A DNA stretch of 64,000 bases from CAYSLU01 sp964431965 (GTDB lineage: Bacteria; Verrucomicrobiota; Kiritimatiellia; CAIKKV01; CAYSLU01). Positions 52,694-60,493 of the stretch are shown piece by piece (positions within the stretch are counted from its first letter, which is position 1; each line of letters opens with the position of its first letter). The notes beneath the pieces are model-generated. The model ran no database searches. It was not told the DNA's origin and saw only the letters and a list, made by a program, of their open reading frames with translations. The stretch is from positions 3,920 through 67,919 of the forward strand of contig CAYSLU010000018.1 in NCBI GenBank assembly GCA_964431965.1, written 5' to 3'. The translations under genes and the position numbers were made by a program.

Positions 52694-52770
52694 TGCCAGT
52701 TCCCTTCGCCGGCATGACCCGGATCAGGTTCAGTGGGTATGATCTCAGCCCCTGTTCGGGGCACCCCGGG
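52694..52770 (-). promoter_or_regulatory. TPP riboswitch (THI element)
   Basis: Read on the minus strand it holds the conserved thi-box parts in order: GGGGTGCC near the 5' end, GGGGCTGAGAT (CTGAGA at 52743-52748), ACCCACTGAACCTGATC, and GCGAAGGGAACT (52701-52709). Thiamine pyrophosphate binding represses the thiSGHE genes downstream. The aptamer is in the 37-base-plus gap after the co-directional nuclease-family gene, so the transcript may start within that gene's 3' end. Confidence 0.95.
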
Positions 52771-52807
52771 CGCTCGTTCATCGTAGGCCGCCCCGTCGGG
52801 CAGCCGG

Positions 52808-53386
52808 TCAGTTGCTTGGCGTCGCCTCCGCTCTCTTGATCTCGTCCCGAATGCGCGCCGCATCCTCGTAGCGTTCGTCTGTGACGGCGCGCTCGAGCTG
52901 GCTCTTGAGCAGCTCGAGGGGCGACTGCTTCGGCTTTTCCGCCGCATGGCCCTCGACCGATGCCGCCGCCGCCTCGTCCAGAACCATGCCCGCCTGCTCC
53001 ATCACCGTGGGCGACACGTACATCGGCGCGCCGCAGCGCATGGCCAGGGCAATCGCATCGCTCGGCCGCGAATCGACTTCCACCGTGCGCCCGGCCGACT
53101 CCAGAACGAGCCGGCCGTAGAATGTGTTGTCCACGAGATCGTGGACCTCGATGCGGCTCACGCGCCACTCGAGGGATTCGAGCACGTTCCGCAGCAGGTC
53201 GTGCGTGAGCGGGCGGGGCACCTTCAGGTCGTCGATCTTGATGGCGATCGCCTGGGCCTCGGCCGGGCCGATGAAGACCGGCAGCGTACGGGGGTCGTCG
53301 ATCCCGCGCAGCAGGACGACAAAGCCGGCCTTGGACAGCGAGAGCTTGTCCACGCGCACGCGAATCATGGCCTGATCGTCATTCAT
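52808..53386 (-). CDS. Bifunctional nuclease (DUF151) family protein with C-terminal UVR motif
   Basis: The 192-residue protein's first about 135 residues match the BFN/DUF151 fold: 'VLLRGIDDPRTLPVFIGPAE', 'AQAIAIKIDDLKVPRPLTHD', 'VDSRPSDAIALAMRCGAP'. Near the C-terminus is a UvrB/UvrC-type helical motif ('LLKSQLERAVTDERYEDAAR'), a fusion common in such proteins. In vivo function is unclear. It lies directly upstream of the thi leader on the same strand. Confidence 0.9.
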   Translation of the reverse strand: MNDDQAMIRVRVDKLSLSKAGFVVLLRGIDDPRTLPVFIGPAEAQAIAIKIDDLKVPRPLTHDLLRNVLESLEWRVSRIEVHDLVDNTFYGRLVLESAGRTVEVDSRPSDAIALAMRCGAPMYVSPTVMEQAGMVLDEAAAASVEGHAAEKPKQSPLELLKSQLERAVTDERYEDAARIRDEIKRAEATPSN

Positions 53387-53601
53387 ATCACCGCTTCCGT
53401 GCCTTCATGCTAACACGCGAAGGGGGGGGGACAACAGAAAACGGCGCATGGCGCTGGGCGCGATCGAGCGGCGTCAGGAAAGCGCTTGACCGGGAATCAC
53501 AGGGCTTGGCCTCGGTGCGAGCGCTCCGGATCGCTCTTCATCCCGCCATCTCGACAAGGCGACCGGTGATGCACTGCAATTGCATAGGCCAGGAGTCCGT
53601 T

Positions 53602-54159
53602 TCATGGCGCCTCCGTACTCTCCTGCATAAGCCGCTTTGTCATTTCCTCCGCGAGCGTGGGCGGCGGCAGGAGAAACCTGGGCCTGTGGTACTCGATCTC
53701 GGCGACGACATGCCGGGTTTCGTTGTCGATCAGTTTCGCGTTTACCGTTCCGTAATAGACCATATTCAAGCGCCCGTTTCGGCCAAGAACAAGCCGCCCC
53801 CATGTCTCCGTGAATTTACATTCAAGTCCCCACCGCCCTGCCGTCTTGTTGAACGTGGGCACAAACCCCATGTCCTTCAAGCTGATGCGCAGATCAGCCT
53901 CAAGAAATGACAACGCCGAGTCATAGACAGCCACACGTCTGCCGTCGGCTTTGCCTCCGGCTCCGGCTCGCACCACAGAGACCGAAATCGTGCCCCCCAT
54001 TTGCAGTGGAGCAGCGAGCTTCTTCATGACCGTGATGTGGCGTTGAACTTGGCCGTCAATGGCATCAGACCAAGATGTGCCGCACAGGGCCAACACGAGG
54101 AGCACGATGATCACGAGAGTGACCGCCACAGCCCTTACAGTGATGAGCTTCTTGTTCAT
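53602..54159 (-). CDS. Exported or membrane-anchored hypothetical protein
   Basis: The 185-residue protein has an N-terminal hydrophobic segment ('AVAVTLVIIVLLVLALCG') after MNKKLITVR. The rest has a mixed alpha/beta look with 'VVAEIEYHRPRFLLPPPTLA' at the end. No family recognised. Composition is lower in GC than flanking genes. It begins like the MNKK protein at 41529 but shows no clear further similarity. The 215 bases to the nuclease-family gene hold a TGCAATTGCA palindrome and nothing else obvious. Confidence 0.55.
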   Translation of the reverse strand: MNKKLITVRAVAVTLVIIVLLVLALCGTSWSDAIDGQVQRHITVMKKLAAPLQMGGTISVSVVRAGAGGKADGRRVAVYDSALSFLEADLRISLKDMGFVPTFNKTAGRWGLECKFTETWGRLVLGRNGRLNMVYYGTVNAKLIDNETRHVVAEIEYHRPRFLLPPPTLAEEMTKRLMQESTEAP

Positions 54160-54238
54160 TCTCTCTTCGCCCGCTTGCGGACACGTTCATGTTTCCAAGC
54201 CGAGGGGGCTCGTGGACGGGTACAGAGGGCGTGAACGG

Positions 54239-55474
54239 TCAGTCGAGCCGCGCGGTCGCCTCGGCGATCCAGGCGACGATCTGGTCGAGTTCGCCGCGGT
54301 CCGCCTTCGCATCGCTCCAGAGCGTCTCGAGCAGCCGCTTCTCCGGCACCGACTCGGCGGCGGCGAGCAGGCGGAGGGCGGCGGCTGCCCCGACGGCGTA
54401 GCGCGCCGGGGTGACGCCCTGTTCGCGGGCCAGGCGCATGGTTCCGACGAGGCGGTCCTCCCAGCCGAGCTTGCGGCGGGGATCCCGGGTTACACGCTCC
54501 ACGGAGTCACGCAGGTGGGGGTTGACCATGCGGACCATCAGGTCCTCCACATAGGCCCGGTAGCCGGCGGGCGTGAAGAGCGGATCCAGGCCCGCGTGGC
54601 GCCGGCAGAGGGCCGCGCCCGACTCCTCCACGAAGGCGGAGCGGGCGAATTCGATCAGCTCCGCGTGGCGCGAGGCGTCGGCCATGTACGGGAGCTTCCG
54701 CAGGGCGGCCAGGTATCCGAGGAGGGCGTGGGTGGCGTTGTGTCCGTAGAGCTTGGCCTCTTCGAACGGCAGCAGGTCCGCCTTCTCCTCGAACACCGAG
54801 ATGCCGCGCTGGAAGCCCGGGAGATCGATCCGCGTGATCAGAATGCGGTTGAACTCCTCCACGAGGAAGCAGCGGGGGCGGCCGGGCGCGATCGGGGCGA
54901 GCGCCTGGTCCGCGATCTGTGCGCGGTCCGTCACCACGCTGCTCATCTTGCCGATCACGGTGTTGAGCGCCTGGGCCCGGCGCGATACGGCGGGGTAGGC
55001 GGTGCCGAGCGCCGCCCTCAAGCCGTCGGCCAGAGTCTCGGCCGCGTGGTTGTGGTTCTCCGCCGTGTAGATCACGGCGTCGGGGAGAGCGGGATCAGAC
55101 GCCTTTCGCGCGAGCCCTTCGGAGAGGATTCCGAGCACGCTGGTCGCGCCGCCGGTTCCGTAAAAGCTGACGCTGGGCAGGGCGGTGGCGATTTCGCCGG
55201 CTTCCGAGACGGCGCGCACCAGCGCTTCGCGGTCGGAGGGGACCGAGGGGTTGAGGATCTCGATTCCGGCCACCTCCCGCCGCTCGATTCCGGTCCGGGT
55301 GGCGATGTTGACTCCGTAGCGGCCACCGTTGGCGCGGATGGCCTCGACCACGTCGGGCATGACCTCGGCCACCACGAGCCGGCTGAACCGTCCGGAGCGG
55401 CTGGCTTCGTACAGGAGCAGCCCGGCTTGGATGGCTCCGAATCCGAACCCCACGAATCTGCAGTCCGGCGTCAT
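54239..55474 (-). CDS. Mannitol dehydrogenase family oxidoreductase
   Basis: The 411-residue NAD-dependent polyol dehydrogenase has an N-terminal Rossmann start 'FVGFGFGAIQAGLLLYEA', 'VIYTAENHNHAAETLADGL' and the catalytic-type Lys/Asn/His cluster 'KLYGHNATHALLGYLAAL', matching mannitol-1-phosphate 5-dehydrogenase-like enzymes. It is three bases downstream of a PfkB kinase, so the two probably interconvert a sugar alcohol or its phosphate with a ketose phosphate. Exact substrate unproven. Confidence 0.75.
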   Translation of the reverse strand: MTPDCRFVGFGFGAIQAGLLLYEASRSGRFSRLVVAEVMPDVVEAIRANGGRYGVNIATRTGIERREVAGIEILNPSVPSDREALVRAVSEAGEIATALPSVSFYGTGGATSVLGILSEGLARKASDPALPDAVIYTAENHNHAAETLADGLRAALGTAYPAVSRRAQALNTVIGKMSSVVTDRAQIADQALAPIAPGRPRCFLVEEFNRILITRIDLPGFQRGISVFEEKADLLPFEEAKLYGHNATHALLGYLAALRKLPYMADASRHAELIEFARSAFVEESGAALCRRHAGLDPLFTPAGYRAYVEDLMVRMVNPHLRDSVERVTRDPRRKLGWEDRLVGTMRLAREQGVTPARYAVGAAAALRLLAAAESVPEKRLLETLWSDAKADRGELDQIVAWIAEATARLD

Positions 55475-55477
55475 GCG

Positions 55478-56515
55478 CTACACCTTTACGGGAGGCGGTC
55501 CCTCGCTAAACCGCTGCCCCAGCTCCATCAGTTGATCCAGCGGCCGCAGGCCCTCGGTCGCCGAGCTGTGCGAGAGGCAGGCCGTTGCGGCGTAGGTTCC
55601 CAGGCGGGCGGCCCGCTCGCCATCCCACCCCTCATGCAGGCCGTAGAGCATGCCGGCGCAGAACGCGTCGCCCGCGCCGAGCTTGCCCTTGATGAACGAC
55701 TGAGGAACGGTCAGCGAGCCGCACGCAAACCGGTTGCCGCGCCGGTCGCGGACGTATACGCCTTCCGGCATGTGGACCGCCACGAGGTCCATGTCGCCCA
55801 GGTCCCCGAGGCGCTCGACCACGTCCTTCAGCGTCCGGCCGTTCAGCTTGCCCGAGGCGCTTCGCACGGTTCGGCCCACGGCGCGGCCGGCCTCGATCTC
55901 GTTCAGGATGAGATAGTCCACATACCGCAGGGCCGGCGGGACAATGGTCGCGAATCGGTCGCTGTCTTCGCTCACGACGTCCACGCTCGTCTTGATCCCG
56001 CGCCGGCGCAGCTGCCGGAGGAATCCGGCGGCCACGGTGCCATGGCGGGAGTCCGGCCCGTCCATGCGGTCGAGCAGGAGGAGGTAGCCGAAGTGGAAGA
56101 TGCGGCAGGTGAGGGCGTCCGCGTTGACGTGCTCGGGGCCGAACAGGGCGTTTGCGCCGCGGCAGTGAAAGAACGACCGATCGCCGGTGCTCTCCTCGAA
56201 CATCACGTCGGTGTAGGACGTGGGCGCGTCGCACGCGGTCACCAGGCCTGCCGCATTGATTCCGTGGCGGCGGCAGGTCTCGAGCACGAGCCGCCCCTCC
56301 GGGTCGTCGCCCACTACGCCGAGCCCGACCAGCGGGAAGGCGGCGCGCATGCGGGACAGGTCGACCAGCACGTTGGCCGGGGCTCCGCCGGTGCTGAGGG
56401 ATTCCGCCCGGATGTTGGCCAGCATGCCGCGGCTCGGCAGGCGGTCGATCATCTTCATGCGATCGACGATCCAGTTCCCACCCGCCGCGATGCCGATTCG
56501 ATGGTGATGGACCAT
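55478..56515 (-). CDS. PfkB-family carbohydrate kinase
   Basis: The 345-residue ribokinase-fold enzyme has N-terminal substrate motif 'ESLSTGGAPANVLVDLSRM', 'PLVGLGVVGDDPEGRLVLE' and the C-terminal PfkB signature 'KGKLGAGDAFCAGMLYGLHE', with the catalytic Asp in GAGDAF. The substrate could be fructose or a related sugar, given the dehydrogenase downstream. GGGAAGG upstream of the ATG. Confidence 0.85.
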   Translation of the reverse strand: MVHHHRIGIAAGGNWIVDRMKMIDRLPSRGMLANIRAESLSTGGAPANVLVDLSRMRAAFPLVGLGVVGDDPEGRLVLETCRRHGINAAGLVTACDAPTSYTDVMFEESTGDRSFFHCRGANALFGPEHVNADALTCRIFHFGYLLLLDRMDGPDSRHGTVAAGFLRQLRRRGIKTSVDVVSEDSDRFATIVPPALRYVDYLILNEIEAGRAVGRTVRSASGKLNGRTLKDVVERLGDLGDMDLVAVHMPEGVYVRDRRGNRFACGSLTVPQSFIKGKLGAGDAFCAGMLYGLHEGWDGERAARLGTYAATACLSHSSATEGLRPLDQLMELGQRFSEGPPPVKV

Positions 56516-56592
56516 GTGTGCCTTCCCGCCGCGGCGGGCTCGTTCCGCTCGGGCCGGACGATCATATCACCGTCGGAGCGGACGGAAGCGAG

Positions 56593-56626
56593 AAAAAACG
56601 GGCGCGACGCGGGGCGCCCCGCGTCG
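56593..56626 (-). terminator. Probable intrinsic terminator after tsaB
   Basis: A perfect 22-base palindrome (56605-56626) lies four bases after the tsaB stop on the minus strand. It is followed by GCGCCCG and six T residues (complement of 56593-56598). An alternative stem GGGCGC/GCGCCC ends one base before the T-run, which fits a rho-independent terminator. It separates tsaB from the pfkB/mtlD pair. Confidence 0.65.
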
Positions 56627-56630
56627 TTCG

Positions 56631-57311
56631 TCAGGGGTGGCTGGCGGGGGGCGCCAGCACAGGCGGGTGCAGGTAGATCGGGGCCAGCGGCGGCGATGGC
56701 GTTCCTCGGGCGTGCCGCGCGATCGCCAACTCGGCGACTTGCCGGGCCGTGGGCGACGCGGGCCCGGCCAGAACGCGTCGCTGGACGGTGTCCGCTTCCG
56801 CAAGCCGGACGCCGATGCGATCCCAGTCCGGGCTGGCCACAAGTCCGCGGTCCGGCAGAGCCGTCAGCCAGTCGCCGGTCGATACCAGCTGGAAGCCGTT
56901 GCCCTCGGGGAGCCCGTCCGATCCGGCCGAAAAGACGCCGAGCCACAGCCGGTCGCGCCGGGCATCGCCGACCACCGCGACCGCCGGTTCGCCGAGGCGC
57001 AGGTGCTCCCAGGCCAGGGCTTCCGCGCTGCTGACGCCGAATACGGGGCGGCCGCCCGGAAGGGCGAATGCCCGGGCGGCCGCAACCGCCATCCGCAGGC
57101 CCGAAAAGGCACCCGGCCCCAGGCCGACGGCGAACAGATCGACGTCGGACAGGCGGCATCCGGCCGTCCGCATCAGGTCGGGGATGGCGTCGAACAGCGT
57201 CTGCCGGCGCGTGCGGTCGTCCAGCCACTCCGCATGAGCCCGGATCGCACCGTCCGACAGGAGGACGGCGCTGGGGCGGCACGAGGACTGTTCGAGTGCG
57301 AGCACGATCAT
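56631..57311 (-). CDS. tsaB: tRNA threonylcarbamoyladenosine biosynthesis protein TsaB
   Basis: The 226-residue actin-fold protein (YeaZ) has 'MIVLALEQSSCRPSAVLLSD', 'LFAVGLGPGAFSGLRMAVAA' and 'VFGVSSAEALAWE'. TsaB partners TsaD and TsaE in t6A37 tRNA modification. The partner genes are not in the window. Length is normal. The minus-strand start ATG is at 57311. Confidence 0.88.
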   Translation of the reverse strand: MIVLALEQSSCRPSAVLLSDGAIRAHAEWLDDRTRRQTLFDAIPDLMRTAGCRLSDVDLFAVGLGPGAFSGLRMAVAAARAFALPGGRPVFGVSSAEALAWEHLRLGEPAVAVVGDARRDRLWLGVFSAGSDGLPEGNGFQLVSTGDWLTALPDRGLVASPDWDRIGVRLAEADTVQRRVLAGPASPTARQVAELAIARHARGTPSPPLAPIYLHPPVLAPPASHP

Positions 57312-57379
57312 GGCGTCACAGAGTAGCGGGCGGGCGCACGCGCCGCCAAGCGGTTTCGCACGGACAGATCAGCGCCACG

Positions 57380-57697
57380 CTAGGTTGCGCAGGCCGCCGT
57401 TTCATCCCGTGCGGAGTCCTGCTCGCCAGGCGACTCATCGAACACTTGTCTGCGCAGGAGGTCTATCAGAGCCTGTTGTGCGAGTTCCGTCGTGTGGATC
57501 GTGAAACAATCCCTTCCGATCGTCACGCGGAAGCCGACTGGCTCAGAACGCTCACCCATGACATAGGAGATCGTCACAAAGGGCGCATTGTAGACTTTGT
57601 CGCAGAACTGTTCGTACGAGCAGGAGGGGCGCACGAAGGGGTCCGAGACATCCCATATGTAGAGATGCCAGGCAAGAGCGGGCTTATCGGCAACCAC
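57380..57697 (-). CDS. Doubtful small hypothetical gene
   Basis: The 105-residue reading from GTG 57697 contains a plausible protein-like stretch ('HLYIWDVSDPFVRPSCSYEQ', then 'APFVTISYVMGERSEP'), with composition unlike the usual GC-rich antisense frames. No clear ribosome site is seen and the frame stays open upstream to 57934 through low-complexity sequence, so it may be a gene remnant. The rest of 57312-57867 shows nothing else I can support. Confidence 0.35.
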   Translation of the reverse strand: MVADKPALAWHLYIWDVSDPFVRPSCSYEQFCDKVYNAPFVTISYVMGERSEPVGFRVTIGRDCFTIHTTELAQQALIDLLRRQVFDESPGEQDSARDETAACAT

Positions 57698-57867
57698 CCT
57701 GTACGCGATTCGTCCTTCGCGAGCGCGGGGGGTAAAGCCTGAAAAAAGCAGGGGCGCCGGGCGGCGAATGCGAGCGGCAGAACACGGCGCCACATGAGCC
57801 GCGTCGCCTCGGACGCACCTTCCGGGCGCACACCCCTCGTGAAGCTGGCGGAGCGTGAACGCGTCGG

Positions 57868-57896
57868 TTGGCTTTGTCGGACGACGCTGGTAGAGT
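57868..57896 (+). promoter_or_regulatory. Possible sigma70-like promoter for purH-queDEC
   Basis: TTGGCT and TAGAGT are exactly 17 bases apart, about 65 bases before the ATG at 57964, which has AAGGAAGGAG upstream. The -35 box is weak (3 of 6), the -10 box better (4 of 6). Confidence 0.35.
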
Positions 57897-57963
57897 ACGT
57901 GCACGAACGGTGGGCGTGGCGGATCGGACCCCAACCGGCGGCGCCAAGGAAGGAGTTGCGGGC

Positions 57964-58647
57964 ATGGCGGTGAACATTGTTGAGCGTATCGACGATCGGG
58001 TGCCGGTCCGGAACGTCCTGGCCAGCGTGTCGGACAAGGCCGGGCTGGACCGGTTCGTGGAAGACCTGATTGCGGTCAACCCGGACGTGCGAATCTACTC
58101 GACCGGCGGGACCTACTCCCTGATCCGGGACGTCCTGGGGGCGGACCGGTCGGCTCGCAACCTCGTCCAAGTGTCGGACTATACCGGCCAGCCCGAGATG
58201 CAGGGCGGGTTGGTGAAGACGCTCGATTTCAAGATATACCTGGGCCTGCTCAGCGAAACCTACAACCCGGCGCACGCGGCCGACTTGAAGCGCGTCCGCG
58301 GGGTGCCGATCGACCTGGTGGCCGTGAACCTCTATCCCTTCGCCCGGACGGTCGCCCGCGCCGGCGCGACTCCGGAGGAGGCGCGGTCGAACATCGATAT
58401 CGGCGGGCCCTGCATGGTGCGGGCGGCTGCCAAGAACTTCCTGCGCGTGGCGTCTGTGACCGATCCGGCGGACTACGGGCGGATCGCGGCGGAACTGAAG
58501 GCTGGCGGCGGCAGCCTCTCGCTCCAGATTCGATTCGAGCTGGCGCGGAAGGCGTTTGCCCACACGGCGGGCTACGACGCGGCGATCGCGGCGTACTGGG
58601 CCGAGCGCGGGATCGAGGATGTGCGCCGCTGCTACCGGATGGGGTGA
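57964..58647 (+). CDS. Stand-alone IMP cyclohydrolase (PurH N-terminal domain)
   Basis: The 227-residue protein matches only the MGS-like cyclohydrolase half of PurH: 'LASVSDKAGLDRFVEDL', 'IYSTGGTYSLI', 'VSDYTGQPEM', 'VNLYPFARTVARAGATPEEA', 'NIDIGGPCMVRAAAKN' and 'RKAFAHTAGYDAAIAAYW'. The AICAR transformylase half is absent, so formylation must be done by another protein. The usual KTLHPKIHGG stretch reads KTLDFKIYLG: the Lys stays but both His change. It leads the queDEC genes. Cyclohydrolase activity is likely but not certain. Confidence 0.85.
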   Translation: MAVNIVERIDDRVPVRNVLASVSDKAGLDRFVEDLIAVNPDVRIYSTGGTYSLIRDVLGADRSARNLVQVSDYTGQPEMQGGLVKTLDFKIYLGLLSETYNPAHAADLKRVRGVPIDLVAVNLYPFARTVARAGATPEEARSNIDIGGPCMVRAAAKNFLRVASVTDPADYGRIAAELKAGGGSLSLQIRFELARKAFAHTAGYDAAIAAYWAERGIEDVRRCYRMG

Positions 58648-58651
58648 CTCG

Positions 58652-59053
58652 ATGTTCGAGCTTAGCGTCAAGACGCATTTCTCCGCCGCGCATCACCTGC
58701 CGGGGTATGACGGGCAGTGCGTGAATCCGCACGGCCACAACTGGGTGGTGGAGGTGTTTATCAGCGGGCCGACGCTCGACCGGCTCGGGTTCCTGGCGGA
58801 CTTCCGGGAGATCAAGGTCGGCCTGAAGGCGGTGCTGAGCGATCTGGATCACCGCGACCTCAACACGCTGCCCGACTTCCAGGGGAAGAACCCGACGTCC
58901 GAGAACCTGGCGCGGTATGTCTTCCGGGCGCTGGCCGCGAACCTCAAGAGCCGGCGGTTCCGCGTGTCGCGCGTGACGGTATCCGAGACCCCGGGCACGC
59001 TGGCGTCGTACTGGGAGGAGGATCGGCCGGGCCGGTCCCGTCGTCGGAAGTGA
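58652..59053 (+). CDS. queD: 6-carboxytetrahydropterin synthase QueD
   Basis: The 133-residue T-fold enzyme has zinc His in 'THFSAAHHL' and 'NPHGHNWVVEV', catalytic Cys in 'GYDGQCVNPHG', and 'FLADFREIK' and 'LDHRDLNTL'. It converts dihydroneopterin triphosphate to carboxytetrahydropterin in 7-deazaguanine (queuosine) synthesis. It is the second gene of purH-queD-queE-queC. Confidence 0.93.
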   Translation: MFELSVKTHFSAAHHLPGYDGQCVNPHGHNWVVEVFISGPTLDRLGFLADFREIKVGLKAVLSDLDHRDLNTLPDFQGKNPTSENLARYVFRALAANLKSRRFRVSRVTVSETPGTLASYWEEDRPGRSRRRK

Positions 59054-59079
59054 GCGCCGTCTAACCGGGAGGATGGGCC

Positions 59080-59778
59080 ATGCCGCACTGGGGAAGCGGA
59101 CGAAAGCGTTCGGTCAAGCGGGCGGCGCCGGCGGGATGCCCGTCCGGCACGGTGGACGTGGTGGAGACGTTCACGTCGATACAGGGCGAGTCCACGTGGG
59201 CCGGGCACACGTGCTTCTTCGTCCGGCTGTCCGGGTGCAATCTGAGCTGCGCGTACTGCGACACGCGCTACGCGATGGCGCGCGGCCGCTCCATGACGAT
59301 TTCCGACATCGTGCGAGCGGCGGACGAGAGCCGGGCCTCGATCATCGAACTCACCGGTGGCGAACCGCTCCTGCAGCCGGAGCTTCCCTCGCTGGCGGCG
59401 GCCCTGCGCGATGAGACCGGGCGGCCTGTGCTGGTGGAGACCAACGGCAGCCGGGACATCTCCGTGATTCCGGACGATGTGATCGCGATCATGGACGTGA
59501 AGTGTCCGGGCAGCGGGGAGCACGAATCGACGGACCTTCAGAACCTCGGCCGCCTGCGTCAGATCGACGAGGTGAAGTTCGTGATTGGCGGGCGGGCGGA
59601 CTACGAGTGGGCGTCGGCGTTTGTCGGTCGCTACGGGCTCGCGAGCCTGTGCCACGCGGTGCTCTTCAGCCCGGCCTTCGGCAAGCTGCACGTGAAGACG
59701 CTTGGCGGGTGGATCCTGAAGGACCGCCTGCCGGTCCGGCTCCAGATCCAGCTGCACCGGATGCTGGACATGCGGTGA
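59080..59778 (+). CDS. queE: 7-carboxy-7-deazaguanine synthase QueE
   Basis: The 232-residue radical-SAM protein has SAM-cluster motif 'CNLSCAYCDTRYAM' and QueE features 'FTSIQGESTWAGHTCFFVRL', 'IIELTGGEPLLQ', 'VLVETNGSRD' and 'IMDVKCPGSGE'. An N-terminal basic extension of about 20 residues precedes the fold. GGGAGGATGGGCC lies upstream of the ATG. Confidence 0.93.
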   Translation: MPHWGSGRKRSVKRAAPAGCPSGTVDVVETFTSIQGESTWAGHTCFFVRLSGCNLSCAYCDTRYAMARGRSMTISDIVRAADESRASIIELTGGEPLLQPELPSLAAALRDETGRPVLVETNGSRDISVIPDDVIAIMDVKCPGSGEHESTDLQNLGRLRQIDEVKFVIGGRADYEWASAFVGRYGLASLCHAVLFSPAFGKLHVKTLGGWILKDRLPVRLQIQLHRMLDMR

Positions 59779-59812
59779 CGCGGCCGGTCGCGGCCGCGCG
59801 GAGGGGGATGGC

Positions 59813-60493
59813 ATGGATCGCGCGGTCGTGCTGCTATCGGGCGGGCTGGACTCCACGACCCTGCTGCACTACGTGCGGCGCACGCTGAACGTGCCCCGCG
59901 TGTGCACGTGTTCCTTTCGGTACGGGCAGAAGCATGCCCGGGAGCTCGACATGGCCGCCTGGCAGGCCGCCGCCGCCGGCGTCGTCGAGCACCGCGTGAT
60001 CGACCTGGGCTTTCTGGGCTGCCTGCTGTCGGGCGGATCGGCATTGACGGACCCGGGCCTGGCGATTCCCGACCTGGCGGATCTCTCGGCGGAGGAGCGG
60101 CGCCAGCCGCCCACCTATGTGCCCAACCGGAACCTGATGCTGCTGGCCGTGGCGGCTGCGTATGCGGAGGCGCGCGGCATCCGCGACGTGTTCTACGGGG
60201 CCCAGGCGCACGATATCTACGGGTACTGGGACTGCACGCCGGAATTCCTCGAGCGCGTCAACGCGGTGCTGGCGCTCAACCGCCGGGACGCCGTGGCGGT
60301 GCATGCGCCGTTCATCCGCATGCGGAAGGCGGATGAGCTGCGGATCGGGCTGGGGCTGGGCGTGGATTACGCCCGCACGTGGTCCTGCTACCGCGGCGGC
60401 GACGCTCCGTGCGGAACGTGCCCCACATGTGTGGAGCGGGCGGATGCGTTCCGCGAGGCGGGCGTGGCCGACCCGCTCAGTCCGGGTTCGTGA
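59813..60493 (+). CDS. queC: 7-cyano-7-deazaguanine synthase QueC
   Basis: The 226-residue PP-loop ATPase has 'VVLLSGGLDSTTLLHY', 'SFRYGQKHARELDMA', 'TYVPNRNLMLLAVAAAYAE' and a C-terminal zinc site with four Cys ('SCYRGGDAPCGTCPTC'). It makes preQ0. Its 3' end overlaps the convergent pilB gene by 17 bases. Confidence 0.94.
   Translation: MDRAVVLLSGGLDSTTLLHYVRRTLNVPRVCTCSFRYGQKHARELDMAAWQAAAAGVVEHRVIDLGFLGCLLSGGSALTDPGLAIPDLADLSAEERRQPPTYVPNRNLMLLAVAAAYAEARGIRDVFYGAQAHDIYGYWDCTPEFLERVNAVLALNRRDAVAVHAPFIRMRKADELRIGLGLGVDYARTWSCYRGGDAPCGTCPTCVERADAFREAGVADPLSPGS

Noticed and set aside
54059..57034. A 991-codon + strand frame over the dehydrogenase/kinase/tsaB genes
   Set aside because: The minus strand encodes three recognised enzymes here; the + frame has no motif and is a GC-bias artefact.
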